DNA from: an uncultured Ignavibacteriales bacterium | GTDB lineage: Bacteria > Bacteroidota > Ignavibacteria > Ignavibacteriales > Melioribacteraceae | Length of the DNA: 39,746 nucleotides | Direction: 5' to 3' | Assembly (NCBI GenBank): GCA_947311785.1 | Contig: CAMZLW010000033.1 | Span: 1-39,746, forward strand | In this document: one piece after another, positions 16,060 through 28,116 of the stretch | How positions within the stretch are numbered: the first letter of the stretch is position 1 | How the letters are laid out: each line of letters opens with the position of its first letter | Program-made: the position numbers and the translations under genes | Notes under the pieces: model-generated | Told to the model about the DNA's origin: nothing | What the model saw: only the letters and a program-made list of their open reading frames with translations | Database searches by the model: none

Positions 16060-19000
16060 ATGAGATCCAAAACACAAGAATCAAAAATAAAAAATATTAA
16101 CAAACTAACAGTTAGTTTGGCTAGTCCTGATATTATACTTTCTAGATCGCACGGTGAGGCAACAAAACCTGAAACCATAAATTATAGATCGTTCAGACCA
16201 GAAAAAGATGGTTTGTTCTGCGAAAAGATTTTTGGACCTGTGAAAGATTGGGAATGTGCTTGCGGAAAATATAAAGGTATTAGATATAAAGGAATTGTCT
16301 GCGATAGATGTGGTGTTGAAGTTACACAGAAAAAAGTTCGTAGAGAGAGAATGGGACACATAAACTTAGCTGTACCTGTTGTTCACATTTGGTTCTTTAA
16401 AGCTCTTCCTTCCAAAATTGGTAACATTATTGGAATGAAAACTAAAGAGATTGAAAGAGTTATTTATTACGAATCTTATGTAGTTATTAACCCTGGCACA
16501 ACTGGATTACAATTCAAAGATTTAATTTCAGAAGATCAATATTACGAAATTCAATATTCTTTAGATTACGATAATGATTCTTTAGAAGATGACGACCCTA
16601 AAAAATTTATTGCTAAAATTGGTGGTGATGGTGTTAGAGAGTTGTTAAAATCAATAAATGTTGAAGAAACATTTAGAACATTAAAAGCACAGTTGAAAAT
16701 TGAGACATCACAACAAAAACGTGGCGATTTGCTGAAACGTCTTCGTGTGTTAGAAGCTTTTAGAGAGCATGCAGGAAAAGTGCCTAACAAACCAGAGTGG
16801 ATGGTAATGTCTATCTTACCAATTATTCCTCCAGAATTGCGTCCATTAGTACCTCTTGAAGGTGGAAGATTTGCAACAAGTGATTTAAATGATCTTTACC
16901 GAAGAGTAATAATTAGAAATAATAGATTAAAAAGATTAATAGATATTAAAGCTCCTGAAGTTATTTTAAGAAACGAAAAAAGAATGCTTCAAGAAGCTGT
17001 AGATGCTTTGTTCGATAATTCACGTCGTGGAAGTGCTGTACGTAGTGATGGCAACAGACCTCTTAAATCTTTAAGTGATATGCTTAAAGGTAAACAAGGG
17101 CGTTTCCGCCAGAACTTACTTGGTAAACGTGTGGATTATTCTGGACGTTCAGTTATTGTTGTGGGTCCCGAGTTGAAATTACACCAGTGCGGACTTCCTA
17201 AAAACATGGCTATTGAGTTATTCAAACCATTTGTAATTAGAAAACTTATTGAGCGTGGTTTCTACAAAACTGTAAAAAGTGCACGTAAATCTGTTGATAG
17301 AAAAGAGCCAGTAATTTGGGATATTCTTGAAAAATTAATTGAAGGACATCCAGTATTACTAAACCGTGCTCCTACACTTCATCGTCTTGGTATTCAGGCT
17401 TTCCAACCAATATTAATTGACGGTAAAGCTATTCAGTTACATCCAATGGTTTGTACTGCGTTTAATGCCGATTTTGATGGTGATCAGATGGCTGTGCATG
17501 TGCCGTTATCGTACGAAGCACAATTAGAAGCATCAATGTTAATGCTTTCTAGTCATAATATTCTTTCACCACAAAATGGTAGCCCAATTGTTGTGCCTAC
17601 ACAAGATATTGTTCTTGGTTGCTACTACTTAACAAAAGTAAAAGCTGGTGCAAAGGGCGAAGGAATGCTCTTCTCTAATACACAAGAGGTGCAAGTTGCA
17701 TACGATCATGAGGCAGTAGAACTTCATGCAAAAATTAAAGTTAAAATTGATGGCGAGTTTATTGAAACAACTGTTGGTAGAGTAATATTTAACGAGATAG
17801 TTCCAAACGAAATGGGATTTTGGAATGAATTACTTGTTAAAAAAGTATTTAGTGGATTTATTTATAAAATGTTTGTAACTCTTGGTAATGTTGTTACAGC
17901 TAATTTCTTAGATAATATTAAAGAACTTGGATATAAATTTTCTACACTTGCTGGTGTTTCAATTAGTTACAGCGATATGCTTATTCCTGAAGAAAAGAAA
18001 GGAATGATTGATAGTTCCAACGAAAAAGTATCTGGAATTATGGATGAGCATGATCAAGGTTTTATTACTGATGCAGAGCGTTACAATAAAATTATTGATG
18101 TTTGGACACATACAACAAACAATGTTGCTAAATCATTAATGGAAAAAATTAAAACTGACAAAGATGGTTTTAATTCGCTTCACATGATGGTAGATTCTGG
18201 TGCTAGAGGCTCGCAAGAGCAGGTTCGCCAGTTGGCTGGTATGCGTGGTTTGATGATGAAACCACAAAAATCACTTTCGGGTGCATCTGGTGAAATTATT
18301 GAAAACCCAATTGTTGCTAACTTTAAGGAAGGTCTTTCAGTACTTGAGTATTTTATTTCTACACATGGTGCCCGTAAAGGTCTTGCCGATACAGCTCTTA
18401 AAACTGCCGATGCTGGTTACTTAACACGTCGTTTAACAGATGTTGCTCAAGATGTTATTGTAACTTTGGACGATTGTGGAACCATTAGAGGTGTTGATGT
18501 TTCGGCTATTAAAGATGTTGAATTAGAACGTGAACCTCTTGCAGAGCGTATTACCGGACGTGTGGCTCAAGAAGATATTTACGACCCACGTACAGATGAT
18601 TTAATTGTTGAAGCTGGAGAAATGATAGATGAAGAAAAAGCTGAAAAAATTGATGACGCTTCAATTGATTCTGTATTTATTAGAACAGCATTAACATGTG
18701 AAGCAGAAAGAGGTATTTGTGCTAAGTGTTACGGACGTAACTTAACAACAGGGCATTTAGTTGAAATGGGTGAAGCAGTTGGTATTATTGCAGCTCAGTC
18801 AATTGGCGAGCCTGGAACACAGCTTACACTTAGAACTTTCCATTTGGGTGGAACTTCATCTCGTATTGCTAGTCAATCGCAAGTTGATGCAAATGTAGAT
18901 GGTAAAATTATATTTGATAAAATACAATTTGTTGATAGAGAAGATTTCTTAGGAAAAGTAAAAGTTGTTACTGGTCGTCGTGGTTCACTTGGTATTTTTG

Positions 19001-20304
19001 ACCAAGATAACAGACAAATTAAAAAATACGATATTCCTTATGGTGCTGAGCTTCGTGTTGATGATGGTAAACCTGTTAAAAAAGGTCAACCACTTTACAA
19101 TCACGATCCCTACAATGCTGTAATTTTAACAGATATAAAAGGAATGGTTCGTTTTGTAGATTTAGTTGATAATTCTACTCTAGAGCAGGTTGCAGATGAG
19201 CAAACAGGCCATGTTGCAAAAGTTGTTATCGAATCTAAAGATAAAACATTAACACCAAGTATTGTAATTACCGATGCTAGTGGAAATGAAAAAACATTTA
19301 ACTTACCAACAGGTGCTTACCTTTCAGTTGAAGATAATTCAACGGTATTACCTGGAACAATTTTAGCAAAAATATCTAAATCAGATTCTAAAAGTAGAGA
19401 TATTACTGGTGGTCTTCCTAGAGTTACAGAGTTATTTGAAGCACGTAGCCCTCACGACCCAGCAGTTGTTTCTGAAATTGAAGGTATTGTTAAATTTGGT
19501 GCAAAAAAGAAAGGTTCACGAGAAATATTAGTTGAATCACTTGATGGAATGGATCTTAAAAAATATAATGTTGCCTACGGTAAACATATTTTAGTTCAAG
19601 AAGGTGATGAAATTCCTGCTGGTGAAAAAATCACCGATGGTCCAGTTGACCCTCACGATATTTTGAAAATTAGTGGTACAAATGCAGTTCAAGAATATTT
19701 AGTTAATGAAATTCAGGATGTTTATAGGTTACAAGGTGTAAAACTTAACGATAAACACATTGAAGTAATAGTTCGTCAAATGTTACGTAAACTCAGAATA
19801 ATTGCATCTGGCGATACTTCGTTTATTGAAGAAGATTTGATAAACAGAATAGTAATGACTAAAGCAAATAAAGTTATGCTCGAATCAGTTTATGTAGAAA
19901 ACCCAGGTGGCTCACTTTTAGAAAAAGGAGAAATTATTTCTAGAACAAAAATGAGAGAAATAAATTCTGATTTAGAAAGAAAAGAGAAAGAGCTACTTGA
20001 AGTTAGAGATGCAGAACCAGCAACATTCGATAACGTTCTATTGGGTATTACTCAATCGGCATTATCTACAGAAAGTTTTATATCCGCTGCTTCGTTCCAA
20101 GAAACAACAAAGGTATTAACAAATGCTGCAATTGCTGCAAAGGTTGATAACTTAATTGGATTAAAAGAAAATGTTGTTATGGGTGGAAGAATTCCTGCTG
20201 GAACTGGTCTAAGAAAATATAATGATATAATATTAGAAGTTGAAGAGCCAGAAGTAGTAGAAGAAACTGATGCGGTTGTTAAAGAGATAAAAATAGAAGA
20301 ATAA
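16060..20304 (+). CDS. rpoC: RNA polymerase subunit beta prime
   Basis: A 1414-residue subunit that carries the catalytic Mg loop NADFDGDQ (469-476). The N-terminal zinc ribbon has C66, C68, C81 and C84. A second zinc site lies in [11 protein letters not shown]. The trigger-loop region ([16 protein letters not shown]) is intact. The C-terminus ends in an acidic stretch ([15 protein letters not shown]) beyond the omega-contact region. It is preceded by AAGGGGA. Confidence 0.98.
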   Translation: MRSKTQESKIKNINKLTVSLASPDIILSRSHGEATKPETINYRSFRPEKDGLFCEKIFGPVKDWECACGKYKGIRYKGIVCDRCGVEVTQKKVRRERMGHINLAVPVVHIWFFKALPSKIGNIIGMKTKEIERVIYYESYVVINPGTTGLQFKDLISEDQYYEIQYSLDYDNDSLEDDDPKKFIAKIGGDGVRELLKSINVEETFRTLKAQLKIETSQQKRGDLLKRLRVLEAFREHAGKVPNKPEWMVMSILPIIPPELRPLVPLEGGRFATSDLNDLYRRVIIRNNRLKRLIDIKAPEVILRNEKRMLQEAVDALFDNSRRGSAVRSDGNRPLKSLSDMLKGKQGRFRQNLLGKRVDYSGRSVIVVGPELKLHQCGLPKNMAIELFKPFVIRKLIERGFYKTVKSARKSVDRKEPVIWDILEKLIEGHPVLLNRAPTLHRLGIQAFQPILIDGKAIQLHPMVCTAFNADFDGDQMAVHVPLSYEAQLEASMLMLSSHNILSPQNGSPIVVPTQDIVLGCYYLTKVKAGAKGEGMLFSNTQEVQVAYDHEAVELHAKIKVKIDGEFIETTVGRVIFNEIVPNEMGFWNELLVKKVFSGFIYKMFVTLGNVVTANFLDNIKELGYKFSTLAGVSISYSDMLIPEEKKGMIDSSNEKVSGIMDEHDQGFITDAERYNKIIDVWTHTTNNVAKSLMEKIKTDKDGFNSLHMMVDSGARGSQEQVRQLAGMRGLMMKPQKSLSGASGEIIENPIVANFKEGLSVLEYFISTHGARKGLADTALKTADAGYLTRRLTDVAQDVIVTLDDCGTIRGVDVSAIKDVELEREPLAERITGRVAQEDIYDPRTDDLIVEAGEMIDEEKAEKIDDASIDSVFIRTALTCEAERGICAKCYGRNLTTGHLVEMGEAVGIIAAQSIGEPGTQLTLRTFHLGGTSSRIASQSQVDANVDGKIIFDKIQFVDREDFLGKVKVVTGRRGSLGIFDQDNRQIKKYDIPYGAELRVDDGKPVKKGQPLYNHDPYNAVILTDIKGMVRFVDLVDNSTLEQVADEQTGHVAKVVIESKDKTLTPSIVITDASGNEKTFNLPTGAYLSVEDNSTVLPGTILAKISKSDSKSRDITGGLPRVTELFEARSPHDPAVVSEIEGIVKFGAKKKGSREILVESLDGMDLKKYNVAYGKHILVQEGDEIPAGEKITDGPVDPHDILKISGTNAVQEYLVNEIQDVYRLQGVKLNDKHIEVIVRQMLRKLRIIASGDTSFIEEDLINRIVMTKANKVMLESVYVENPGGSLLEKGEIISRTKMREINSDLERKEKELLEVRDAEPATFDNVLLGITQSALSTESFISAASFQETTKVLTNAAIAAKVDNLIGLKENVVMGGRIPAGTGLRKYNDIILEVEEPEVVEETDAVVKEIKIEE

Positions 20305-20329
20305 AGATAATAATTATTAATTCACGTGC

Positions 20330-20358
20330 TTGACTTACTCGGATATAAACGGTATATT
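20330..20358 (+). promoter_or_regulatory. Probable promoter of the str operon
   Basis: TTGACT (20330-20335), a 17-base spacer and TATATT (20353-20358) lie in the 101-base gap between rpoC and rpsL. It is the best sigma70-like match in the window. Transcription would start near 20365, 41 bases before the rpsL start. It allows rpsL-rpsG-fusA-tuf and downstream genes to be expressed above the level set by rpoBC read-through. Confidence 0.6.
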
Positions 20359-20405
20359 ACGAGTCTGAATTTTTAAGCACTCTAAACAGTAACGGAGGTA
20401 AATAA

Positions 20406-20780
20406 GTGCCAACAATAAACCAGTTGGTTAGAAAAGGACGTAAAGTTGTGAAGTCTAAAAATAAGGCTCCAGCTTTAGAAGCATGCCCACAGAAACGTGG
20501 TGTTTGTACTAGAGTTTATACAACTACTCCTAAAAAGCCTAACTCAGCATTAAGAAAAGTTGCAAGAGTGCGACTAACAAACGGTATGGAAGTAACAGCA
20601 TATATTCCTGGTGAAGGACATAATCTGCAAGAGCATTCAATTGTGTTAATTAGAGGTGGAAGAATTAAAGATATTCCTGGTGTTCGTTATCACATAGTGC
20701 GTGGTTCGTTAGACACAAGTGGTGTTGATGATAGAAAGAAAAGTAGATCGAAATATGGCACTAAAAAACCTAAAAAATAA
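20406..20780 (+). CDS. rpsL: Ribosomal protein uS12
   Basis: A 124-residue decoding-centre protein. [14 protein letters not shown] and [15 protein letters not shown] are the family signatures. The lysines in TPKKPNS and GGRIKD, the usual places of streptomycin-resistance changes, are unaltered. It starts with GTG, with GGAGG 6 bases upstream. It is the first gene of the str set. Confidence 0.98.
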   Translation: MPTINQLVRKGRKVVKSKNKAPALEACPQKRGVCTRVYTTTPKKPNSALRKVARVRLTNGMEVTAYIPGEGHNLQEHSIVLIRGGRIKDIPGVRYHIVRGSLDTSGVDDRKKSRSKYGTKKPKK

Positions 20781-20789
20781 TAGACTGAT

Positions 20790-21257
20790 ATGAGAAAGAG
20801 AAGAGCAGAAAAACGATACATTAAACCAGATCCAAAATTTAACGATTTATTAATTGCTAAGTTTGTTAACTATGTTATGTTGGATGGTAAAAAATCAACT
20901 TCAAGAAATGTTGTTTACGAATCATTTGAACTTATTGAAAAAAGAACTAAAAAGACAGCTGTGGAAATTTTCAAAAAAGCAGTTAGCAATGTTCAACCAA
21001 TGGTTGAAGTTCGTAGTAGAAGAGTTGGTGGTGCAACATACCAAGTACCTATGGAAGTTAGACCAGAGAGAAGAACTTCTTTGGCATTACGTTGGATTAA
21101 AAGATATGCACGAGATAGAAAAGATAAAACGATGGCAGAAAGATTATCGGCAGAATTAATTGCTGCATCTAATGGCGAGGGCCCTGCAGTTAAGAAAAAA
21201 GATGAAGTCCATAGAATGGCTGAAGCAAATAAAGCTTTTGCCCATTTCAAATGGTAA
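20790..21257 (+). CDS. rpsG: Ribosomal protein uS7
   Basis: A 155-residue primary 16S rRNA-binding protein that nucleates the head of the small subunit. It starts MRKRRAEKRYIKPDPKF and contains GGATYQVPMEVRPERR, the family motif. There are only 9 bases after rpsL and no clear ribosome binding site, so translation is probably coupled to rpsL. Confidence 0.98.
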   Translation: MRKRRAEKRYIKPDPKFNDLLIAKFVNYVMLDGKKSTSRNVVYESFELIEKRTKKTAVEIFKKAVSNVQPMVEVRSRRVGGATYQVPMEVRPERRTSLALRWIKRYARDRKDKTMAERLSAELIAASNGEGPAVKKKDEVHRMAEANKAFAHFKW

Positions 21258-21287
21258 TGATATGATGATGGATAAGGATTAGAGTAG

Positions 21288-23372
21288 ATGGCTAGCAAAA
21301 GAGTTGACTTAAATAAAGTAAGAAACATCGGTATTATGGCGCACATTGATGCGGGTAAAACTACAACAACAGAAAGGGTTTTATACTACACAGGTAAAAC
21401 TCACAGAATTGGTGAAGTGCATGATGGCGGTGCTACAATGGACTGGATGGAGCAGGAAAAAGAACGCGGTATCACTATTACTAGTGCTGCTACAACTGCA
21501 TTCTGGGATGGGCATCAAATAAATATTATTGATACTCCTGGGCATGTTGATTTTACAGTTGAAGTTGAACGTTCTCTTCGTGTTTTGGATGGTGCAGTTG
21601 CGTTATTCTGTGCTGTTGGTGGTGTTGAGCCTCAATCGGAAACAGTATGGCGTCAAGCAGATAAATATAAAGTTCCTCGTATCGCATTTGTAAACAAAAT
21701 GGACCGTGTTGGTGCAGATTTTTACAGTGCAGTTGAAATGATGAGAAAAAGACTCGGTGCAAATGCAATTCCTATCACTTTACCTATTGGCGAAGGCGAT
21801 ATGTTTGCTGGTGTTATCGATTTAATTACTATGAAAGCACGTATGTATCACGAAGATACATTAGGTGCAACTTTTGAAGATAGAGATATTCCATCAGATT
21901 TAGTTGCTTTAGCGGAAAAACATAGAACAATGATTTTAGAAGCTGTTTCAGATGTTGATGATACATTACTTGAAAAATATCTTGAAGGCGAAGAAATTTC
22001 AAACGAAGAGATTTCTAAAGTTTTAAGAGATGCAACAATTCAGTTGAAAATAACTCCTGTTTTGTGTGGTTCTTCTTTTAAAAACAAAGGTGTACAAAAA
22101 CTTCTTGATTCAGTAGTGGAATTATTACCTTCACCACTCGATACTGAAAAATTAAGAATTCATCATATTCATCAAGATGAGGAAGTTGTTAGAAATATTG
22201 ACCCAAAAGAAAAGCTTACTGCATTAGCATTTAAAATTATGACTGATCCTTTTGTAGGAAAACTAACTTATGTGAGAGTTTATAGTGGTAGAATGACTGC
22301 GGGTTCATATATATATAATGCTGTATCGGATAAAAAAGAAAGAGTTGGACGAATTCTTTTGATGCACGCAGATAAAAGAGAAGATGTTGACGAAATTAGA
22401 GCAGGAGATATTGCAGCTATTGTTGGTCTAAAAAACACTAGAACTGGTGATACACTTTGTACTGAAGATGACAAAGTATTACTAGAAAAAATGGAGTTTC
22501 CAGAGCCAGTAATTCAAATTGCAATTGAACCTAAAACTAAAGCAGACCAAGATAAATTAGGTCAAGCATTAGCCAAATTATCAGAAGAAGATCCTACGTT
22601 TAAGGTTAAGACCGACGACGAGACAGGACAAACATTAATTTCTGGTATGGGTGAACTTCATCTCGAAATTCTTGTTGATAGAATGAGAAGAGAGTTTAAA
22701 GTAGAAGCAAATATTGGTAAACCTCAAGTAGCTTACCGAGAAACAATTACCAAAACTGTTCAAGCAGAAGGTAAATTTGTTAAGCAAAGTGGTGGACGTG
22801 GAAAGTATGGTCATGTTTGGTTGGAAGTATCTCCGAACGAACCAGGTAAAGGATTTGAATTTGAAAACGCTATCGTTGGTGGTGTTGTTCCTAAAGAATA
22901 TATTACACCAGTATCACGCGGTGTTGAAGATGCACTTAAAAATGGTGTTATTGCTGGATATCAAATAGTGGATGTTAAGGTTAAGCTTTATGATGGTTCT
23001 TATCATGATGTTGACTCTGATGAAGTATCATTTAAAGTTGCTGGTTCAATGGCATTAAAAGAAGCAGCAAGAACTGCAAAACCTGTTCTTCTAGAACCTT
23101 TAATGAGTATTGAAGTTACAACACCTGAGGAATATATGGGTGATGTAATGGGAGATTTAAGCTCACGTAGAGGTAAAGTTGAAGGTTTTGAATTACGTAA
23201 AGATGCTCAAGTTATCCGAGCACACGCACCATTATCCGAAATGTTTGGTTATGCAACTATTTTAAGATCAATGACACAAGGACGTGCAATATATTCTATG
23301 CAGTTTTCACATTACTCAGCAGTTCCAAAAGCAATTGCTGAAGAAATTTCAGAAAAAGCAAGTAGTAAATAA
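21288..23372 (+). CDS. fusA: Elongation factor G
   Basis: A 694-residue translational GTPase that drives translocation and, with ribosome recycling factor, recycling. G1 is AHIDAGKT (19-26), G2 lies in RGITI, G3 is DTPGH (82-86) and G4 is NKMD (136-139), followed by domains II-V of normal length. It lies 30 bases after rpsG and is followed by tuf after 50 bases. Confidence 0.98.
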   Translation: MASKRVDLNKVRNIGIMAHIDAGKTTTTERVLYYTGKTHRIGEVHDGGATMDWMEQEKERGITITSAATTAFWDGHQINIIDTPGHVDFTVEVERSLRVLDGAVALFCAVGGVEPQSETVWRQADKYKVPRIAFVNKMDRVGADFYSAVEMMRKRLGANAIPITLPIGEGDMFAGVIDLITMKARMYHEDTLGATFEDRDIPSDLVALAEKHRTMILEAVSDVDDTLLEKYLEGEEISNEEISKVLRDATIQLKITPVLCGSSFKNKGVQKLLDSVVELLPSPLDTEKLRIHHIHQDEEVVRNIDPKEKLTALAFKIMTDPFVGKLTYVRVYSGRMTAGSYIYNAVSDKKERVGRILLMHADKREDVDEIRAGDIAAIVGLKNTRTGDTLCTEDDKVLLEKMEFPEPVIQIAIEPKTKADQDKLGQALAKLSEEDPTFKVKTDDETGQTLISGMGELHLEILVDRMRREFKVEANIGKPQVAYRETITKTVQAEGKFVKQSGGRGKYGHVWLEVSPNEPGKGFEFENAIVGGVVPKEYITPVSRGVEDALKNGVIAGYQIVDVKVKLYDGSYHDVDSDEVSFKVAGSMALKEAARTAKPVLLEPLMSIEVTTPEEYMGDVMGDLSSRRGKVEGFELRKDAQVIRAHAPLSEMFGYATILRSMTQGRAIYSMQFSHYSAVPKAIAEEISEKASSK

Positions 23373-23422
23373 TTAAATAATATAATTCAACAACAAGTAA
23401 AAAACACAACTAGGAGTTTTCT

Positions 23423-24628
23423 ATGGCAAAGGAAAAATTTGATAGGAGTAAACCTCATGTTAATATCGGTACTATCGGTCATGTGGATCACGGTAAAACA
23501 ACATTAACAGCTGCGATTACAATGTCGCTGGCAAAAAAAGGTTTATCAGAACAAAGATCTTTCGACAGTATTGATAATGCACCTGAAGAAAGAGAAAGAG
23601 GAATTACAATTGCAACTGCACATGTTGAGTATTCAACTGCTGACAGACATTATGCACACGTTGACTGTCCTGGTCATGCCGATTATGTTAAAAACATGAT
23701 TACTGGTGCGGCTCAAATGGATGGAGCAATTCTTGTAGTTGCTGCAACTGATGGTCCTATGCCTCAAACTAGAGAGCATATCCTTCTTGCACGTCAGGTT
23801 GGTGTTCCATACATTGTTGTTTACATGAACAAAGTTGATCTTGTTGATGATGAAGAATTAGTTGAATTAGTTGAAATGGAATTAAGAGAATTATTAACTG
23901 AATATGAATTTCCTGGAGATGATATTCCAATAATTAAGGGTTCTGCTCTTCAAGCTCTTGAAGCTGCTTCTGGTGATGCACCAGCTGATGATGAAAGAAT
24001 GAATAGTATTTGGGAACTAATGGATGCCGTTGATTCGTATATTCCTGTTCCTGAAAGAGATGCCGATAAGCCTTTCTTAATGCCTGTTGAAGATGTATTC
24101 TCTATTACTGGTCGTGGTACTGTTGCAACTGGTAGAGTTGAACGTGGTGAAATTACTATTGGTTCTGATGTATCTTTGATTGGTCTTGGAATGGACAAAA
24201 AAACAGTTATCACTGGTATTGAAATGTTCAGAAAAGAACTTGATTCTGCTGTTGCTGGCGATAACGCTGGTCTATTAATGCGTGGCGTTAACAAAGAAGA
24301 AATTCAAAGAGGAATGGTTTTGGCTAAACCAGGTTCTATTACTCCTCATACAGAATTTGAAGGCGAAGTTTATATCCTTTCAAAATCTGAAGGTGGACGA
24401 CATACACCATTTTTTAATGGTTACAGACCTCAGTTCTATTTTAGAACTACAGATGTAACTGGTATTGCTACTCTTCCTGAAGGAACTGAGATGGTTATGC
24501 CTGGTGATAATGTTAAAATGAGTGTAAAATTAATTTCAGAAATTGCAATGGAAGATGGATTACGTTTCGCTATTCGCGAAGGTGGCAGAACCGTTGGTGC
24601 TGGAGTTGTAGCAAAAATTATTAAATAG
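23423..24628 (+). CDS. tuf: Elongation factor Tu
   Basis: A 401-residue GTPase that delivers aminoacyl-tRNA to the ribosome. G1 is GHVDHGKT (19-26), G2 lies in RGITI (59-63), G3 is DCPGH (81-85, with H85 for hydrolysis) and G4 is NKVD (136-139). G4 is NKCD in many bacteria, so the Cys is replaced by Val. It is the only tuf in the window; the place near tRNA-Thr/tRNA-Trp where a second copy often lies holds rpmG instead. It is followed by a strong hairpin. Confidence 0.98.
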   Translation: MAKEKFDRSKPHVNIGTIGHVDHGKTTLTAAITMSLAKKGLSEQRSFDSIDNAPEERERGITIATAHVEYSTADRHYAHVDCPGHADYVKNMITGAAQMDGAILVVAATDGPMPQTREHILLARQVGVPYIVVYMNKVDLVDDEELVELVEMELRELLTEYEFPGDDIPIIKGSALQALEAASGDAPADDERMNSIWELMDAVDSYIPVPERDADKPFLMPVEDVFSITGRGTVATGRVERGEITIGSDVSLIGLGMDKKTVITGIEMFRKELDSAVAGDNAGLLMRGVNKEEIQRGMVLAKPGSITPHTEFEGEVYILSKSEGGRHTPFFNGYRPQFYFRTTDVTGIATLPEGTEMVMPGDNVKMSVKLISEIAMEDGLRFAIREGGRTVGAGVVAKIIK

Positions 24629-24640
24629 CATGTTATTATA

Positions 24641-24671
24641 TTGCCCAATTAGTAATAATTGGGCAAATTTT
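24641..24671 (+). terminator. Hairpin with T-run between tuf and rpsJ
   Basis: TTGCCCAATTA (24641-24651) and TAATTGGGCAA (24656-24666) form a perfect 11-bp stem with a GTAA loop, followed by ATTTTT. This is a textbook rho-independent shape. However, rpsJ starts only 17 bases later and no promoter fits in between, so it must be partial or regulated if the S10 genes depend on read-through. Confidence 0.7.
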
Positions 24672-24687
24672 TAAGGAGAAAAAGATT

Positions 24688-24996
24688 TTGGCAAGTCAAA
24701 AAATTAGAATTAAATTGAAATCATACGATCATATTTTGATAGATAAATCGACTGAAAAAATTATTAAAACTGTTAAGACTTCTGGAGCTGTAGTTTCAGG
24801 TCCTATTCCTTTGCCAACAAGAAGATCTGTATATACAGTTTTACGTTCTCCTCACGTTGATAAAAAATCTCGTGAACAGTTTGAAATTAGAGCACATAAA
24901 AGAATTATTGATATACATAACTCAAACAACAAAACCGTAGATTCTCTAAGTAAATTAGAAATTCCAGCGGGTGTTGATATTGAGATTAAGTTATAA
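24688..24996 (+). CDS. rpsJ: Ribosomal protein uS10
   Basis: A 102-residue small-subunit head protein, also NusE, the partner of NusG and NusB in antitermination. [13 protein letters not shown] and [27 protein letters not shown]-type motifs are present. It starts with TTG at 24688, with AAGGAG 9 bases upstream. It heads the S10 set directly after the hairpin. Confidence 0.97.
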   Translation: MASQKIRIKLKSYDHILIDKSTEKIIKTVKTSGAVVSGPIPLPTRRSVYTVLRSPHVDKKSREQFEIRAHKRIIDIHNSNNKTVDSLSKLEIPAGVDIEIKL

Positions 24997-25007
24997 GGAT
25001 TGAAACC

Positions 25008-25625
25008 ATGCCAGGATTGTTAGGTAAAAAAATAGGAATGACTAATTATTACTCAGAAGATGGAACTGTAACTCCTGTTACTGTTATTGAAGCTGGACCA
25101 TGTACTGTTGTTTCTATTAGAACAAAAGAAATAGATGGTTATGAAGCTCTTCAGTTGGGTTTAGGTAGCAGAAAAGAGAAACATCTTGCTAAAGCACAAA
25201 TTGAAGATTATAAGAAGAAAAATTTGAAGCCTTCAAGAGTATTAAAAGAATTTAGAAGTTTTGATATTTCAGAGTATAAAGTTGGCGATGAATTGAATAC
25301 AGATTTATTTTCAGAATTTGATGTTGTTAAGGTTTCTGGAAAAAGTAAAGGTAAAGGTTTTCAAGGTGTAATGAAACGTCATGGTTTCCACGGTGGTCAA
25401 AGAACACATGGTCAAGGCGATAGAGAAAGAGCACCTGGTTCTATTGGACAAAGTTCATGGCCTTCTAGAGTTCTTAAAGGAATGAAAATGGGTGGTAGAA
25501 TGGGTTACAAAAGAATAACTACTACCGGACTTAAAGTAGTTAAAATAATTGCTGAAAAAAACATAATATTAGTTAAGGGTGCAGTTCCCGGAGCAATAAA
25601 TTCAATAATTGAAATTAAAAAGTAA
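25008..25625 (+). CDS. rplC: Ribosomal protein uL3
   Basis: A 205-residue protein whose long loop reaches the peptidyl-transferase centre. It starts MPGLLGKKIGMT, and KGKGFQGVMKRHGF and GSIGQSSWPSRVLKGMKMGG are the family signatures. The ATG lies 11 bases after the rpsJ stop, with an AAGGA site overlapping that stop region. Confidence 0.98.
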   Translation: MPGLLGKKIGMTNYYSEDGTVTPVTVIEAGPCTVVSIRTKEIDGYEALQLGLGSRKEKHLAKAQIEDYKKKNLKPSRVLKEFRSFDISEYKVGDELNTDLFSEFDVVKVSGKSKGKGFQGVMKRHGFHGGQRTHGQGDRERAPGSIGQSSWPSRVLKGMKMGGRMGYKRITTTGLKVVKIIAEKNIILVKGAVPGAINSIIEIKK

Positions 25626-25636
25626 TTGGTTTAATA

Positions 25637-26263
25637 ATGAAGTTAGATGTTTATAAAACAGACGGTAGTCAAGAAGGATCTTCGGTAGAATTAGCTGAAG
25701 ATGTATTTGGAATTGAGCCTAATGACCATGTTATTTATCTTGCCGTGAAAGCTTATTTAGCAAGTCAGCGTCAAGGTACTCATAAAACTAAAGAACGTAA
25801 CGAAGTAAGTGGTGGTGGTAGAAAACCTTGGAATCAAAAAGGTAGAGGTTCTGCTCGTGCTGGTACAACTCGTTCGCCCATTTGGGTTGGTGGTGGAACT
25901 ATTTTTGGTCCTAAACCAAGAAATTACCGACAAAAGTTAAATAAAAAAGTAAAACGATTGGCACGTAAATCGGCGTTATCTCATAAAGCAATTGCTAATC
26001 AGATAATGATTGTTGAAGATTTCAATTACGAAACTCCTAAAACAACCGATTTTGTGAAAATGTTGGATGCGTTAAAGATTACTGGTAAAAAAACTTTAAT
26101 ACTTACATCAGAGCATCAAGAAAATGTTTATAAATCTGGTAGAAATATTGATAGAGTTTCAATATTAGAAGCACAAAAAGCTTCTACATACGATTTGTTG
26201 AACAATCAAGTTTTAGTATTGCAAAAAAGTGCAATTGAAAAATTAGTTAGTGTATTCAATTAA
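25637..26263 (+). CDS. rplD: Ribosomal protein uL4
   Basis: A 208-residue protein lining the peptide exit tunnel with L22. The tunnel loop shows GGGRKPWNQKGRGSARAG and WVGGGTIFGPKPR. In E. coli L4 is the autoregulator of the S10 operon; no leader matching that mechanism was seen here. It lies 11 bases after rplC and has a weak ribosome binding site. Confidence 0.97.
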   Translation: MKLDVYKTDGSQEGSSVELAEDVFGIEPNDHVIYLAVKAYLASQRQGTHKTKERNEVSGGGRKPWNQKGRGSARAGTTRSPIWVGGGTIFGPKPRNYRQKLNKKVKRLARKSALSHKAIANQIMIVEDFNYETPKTTDFVKMLDALKITGKKTLILTSEHQENVYKSGRNIDRVSILEAQKASTYDLLNNQVLVLQKSAIEKLVSVFN

Positions 26264-26283
26264 AAGGTTAATTGGTATTTAGA

Positions 26284-26577
26284 ATGAATAATATTTTAAT
26301 AAAACCCATTGTTACTGAAAAGATGACAGCCATTATGGAAAGAGAAAACAAGTATGGGTTTATTGTTAATTACAATGCAAACAAAATTGAAATTGCTAAG
26401 GCAATAGAGAACAGATTTGAGGTTAATGTTGTTGCTGTTAATACCATTAGGTATAAGGGTAAAATTAAAACTCAATTTACTAAAAAAGGTAGATTTAGTG
26501 GAAAAACACCTCAGTTTAAGAAAGCAATTATTACGTTAAAAAAAGATCAAAAACTAGATCTTTTTGAAGAAGTGTAG
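26284..26577 (+). CDS. rplW: Ribosomal protein uL23
   Basis: A 97-residue protein at the tunnel exit, the docking site for trigger factor and SRP. It starts MNNILIKPIVTEKMT, the normal beginning of the family, so I chose the ATG at 26284. An in-frame TTG at 26272 would add four unusual residues. VNVVAVNTIRYKGK and the tail loop are typical. Confidence 0.95.
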   Translation: MNNILIKPIVTEKMTAIMERENKYGFIVNYNANKIEIAKAIENRFEVNVVAVNTIRYKGKIKTQFTKKGRFSGKTPQFKKAIITLKKDQKLDLFEEV

Positions 26578-26602
26578 ATATTAGGAATTGGAGCTTTAGT
26601 AA

Positions 26603-27430
26603 ATGGGAATTAGAAAATTAAAACCGAATACACCTGGAACTAGATATCAGTCTATTTCAACTTTTGATGAAATAACAAGATCTACCCCAGAAAAATCTTT
26701 AACAGTAGCACTAAGAAAATCTGGTGGAAGAAATAATCATGGTAGAATAACTAGTCGTCATATAGGTGGTGGACACAAAAGAAGATATAGAATTATTGAT
26801 TTCAAAAGAAACAAATTTGATGTACCTGCAAAAGTATTCTCAATTGAATATGATCCTAACAGATCTTGCAGAATAGCTTTATTACATTATGTTGATGGTG
26901 AAAAAAGATATATTCTTGCACCTAATGGCTTAAAAGTTGGCGATATGCTTAAGTCAGGTGATGGCGTTGAAATTAAAATTGGTAATGCAATGAAATTGAA
27001 GGACGTTCCACTTGGTAGTTTAATTCATAATGTTGAATTAAAACCGGGTAAAGGTGGGCAATTAGCTCGCTCTGCTGGGATGTCAATTCAACTTGCTGCT
27101 AAAGAAGGAAAATATGCTCAACTTAAACTTCCTTCAGGTGAGGTAAGACTAGTTTCGCTAGAATGTATGGCTACTTATGGTGAAGTAGGAAATTCTGAAA
27201 TTGAAAACATTAGTCTTGGTAAAGCTGGTAGAAGTCGTTGGTTAGGCAAGCGACCTAAAGTACGTGGTGTTGTTATGAACCCTGTAGATCATCCAATGGG
27301 TGGTGGTGAAGGTAAGTCCTCAGGTGGTGGTCATCCTGTTTCACCTTGGGGTCAGCCAGCAAAAGGTTATAAAACTAGAAAGAAAAAGAAAGAATCTAAT
27401 AAATTTATTGTTAAACGAAGAAAGAAATAA
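26603..27430 (+). CDS. rplB: Ribosomal protein uL2
   Basis: A 275-residue protein needed for subunit association and peptidyl transfer. It has the N-terminal [14 protein letters not shown], the RNA-binding [17 protein letters not shown] and the catalytic-centre loop [16 protein letters not shown], including the conserved His. The basic tail is [14 protein letters not shown] precedes the ATG. Confidence 0.98.
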   Translation: MGIRKLKPNTPGTRYQSISTFDEITRSTPEKSLTVALRKSGGRNNHGRITSRHIGGGHKRRYRIIDFKRNKFDVPAKVFSIEYDPNRSCRIALLHYVDGEKRYILAPNGLKVGDMLKSGDGVEIKIGNAMKLKDVPLGSLIHNVELKPGKGGQLARSAGMSIQLAAKEGKYAQLKLPSGEVRLVSLECMATYGEVGNSEIENISLGKAGRSRWLGKRPKVRGVVMNPVDHPMGGGEGKSSGGGHPVSPWGQPAKGYKTRKKKKESNKFIVKRRKK

Positions 27431-27444
27431 AATAGAGATTAAGT

Positions 27445-27735
27445 ATGCCAAGATCAGTCAAAAAAGGTCCATATATTGATATTAAATTGGATAAAAAAGT
27501 TCAACAATTAAACGATACGAACCAAAAGAAAATTATTAAAACATGGGCTCGTTCTTCTACAATAACACCTGATTATGTAGGACACACTATTGCAGTACAT
27601 AATGGCAATAAAATGATTCCTGTATATATATCAGAGAACATGGTTGGTCATAAGTTAGGGGAGTTTTCTCCAACTAGAATATTTAGAGGTCATCCGATGT
27701 CTAAAGCTGAAAAAGCATCAAAGATAAGAAAATAA
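27445..27735 (+). CDS. rpsS: Ribosomal protein uS19
   Basis: A 96-residue protein of the small-subunit head that complexes with S13. It starts [18 protein letters not shown] and contains [16 protein letters not shown], the family signature. It begins 14 bases after rplB. Confidence 0.97.
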   Translation: MPRSVKKGPYIDIKLDKKVQQLNDTNQKKIIKTWARSSTITPDYVGHTIAVHNGNKMIPVYISENMVGHKLGEFSPTRIFRGHPMSKAEKASKIRK

Positions 27736-27756
27736 TTTTTATAAGGTATTAGATAA

Positions 27757-28098
27757 ATGGAAGCAAAAGCAACACATAGATATATTGGTTCATCTCCTAG
27801 AAAGATGAGATTAGTTATCGACCTCATTAGAGGAATTAATGTAGAAAAGGCAATGGAAATTCTTCATTTCAGTGCTAAACATCCTGCAAAAAACGCAGAA
27901 AAAGTTTTAAGATCTGCAGTTTCTAATCTAATGAATAAAGACGAAGAATCTAATTTAGAGCCATCTGATTTATATGTAAAAGAAGTTTTTGTAAATCAAG
28001 GTCCTACATTAAAAAGAATGCTACCTGCACCAATGGGTAGAGCTTATACAGTAAGGAAAAGATCTAATCACTTAACAATAGTCGTAGCTAGCAAATAG
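27757..28098 (+). CDS. rplV: Ribosomal protein uL22
   Basis: A 113-residue protein with a hairpin loop lining the exit tunnel. SSPRKMRLVIDLIRG and GPTLKRMLPAPMGRAY are the family motifs, and the loop region carries no visible macrolide-type insertion. It lies 21 bases after rpsS. Confidence 0.97.
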   Translation: MEAKATHRYIGSSPRKMRLVIDLIRGINVEKAMEILHFSAKHPAKNAEKVLRSAVSNLMNKDEESNLEPSDLYVKEVFVNQGPTLKRMLPAPMGRAYTVRKRSNHLTIVVASK

Positions 28099-28116
28099 TT
28101 AGTTGAGGAGGAATAT

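Noticed and set aside
20993-21346. Minus-strand 117-codon frame over rpsG and fusA
   Set aside because: It is fully antisense to two conserved genes and has no ribosome binding site or domain.
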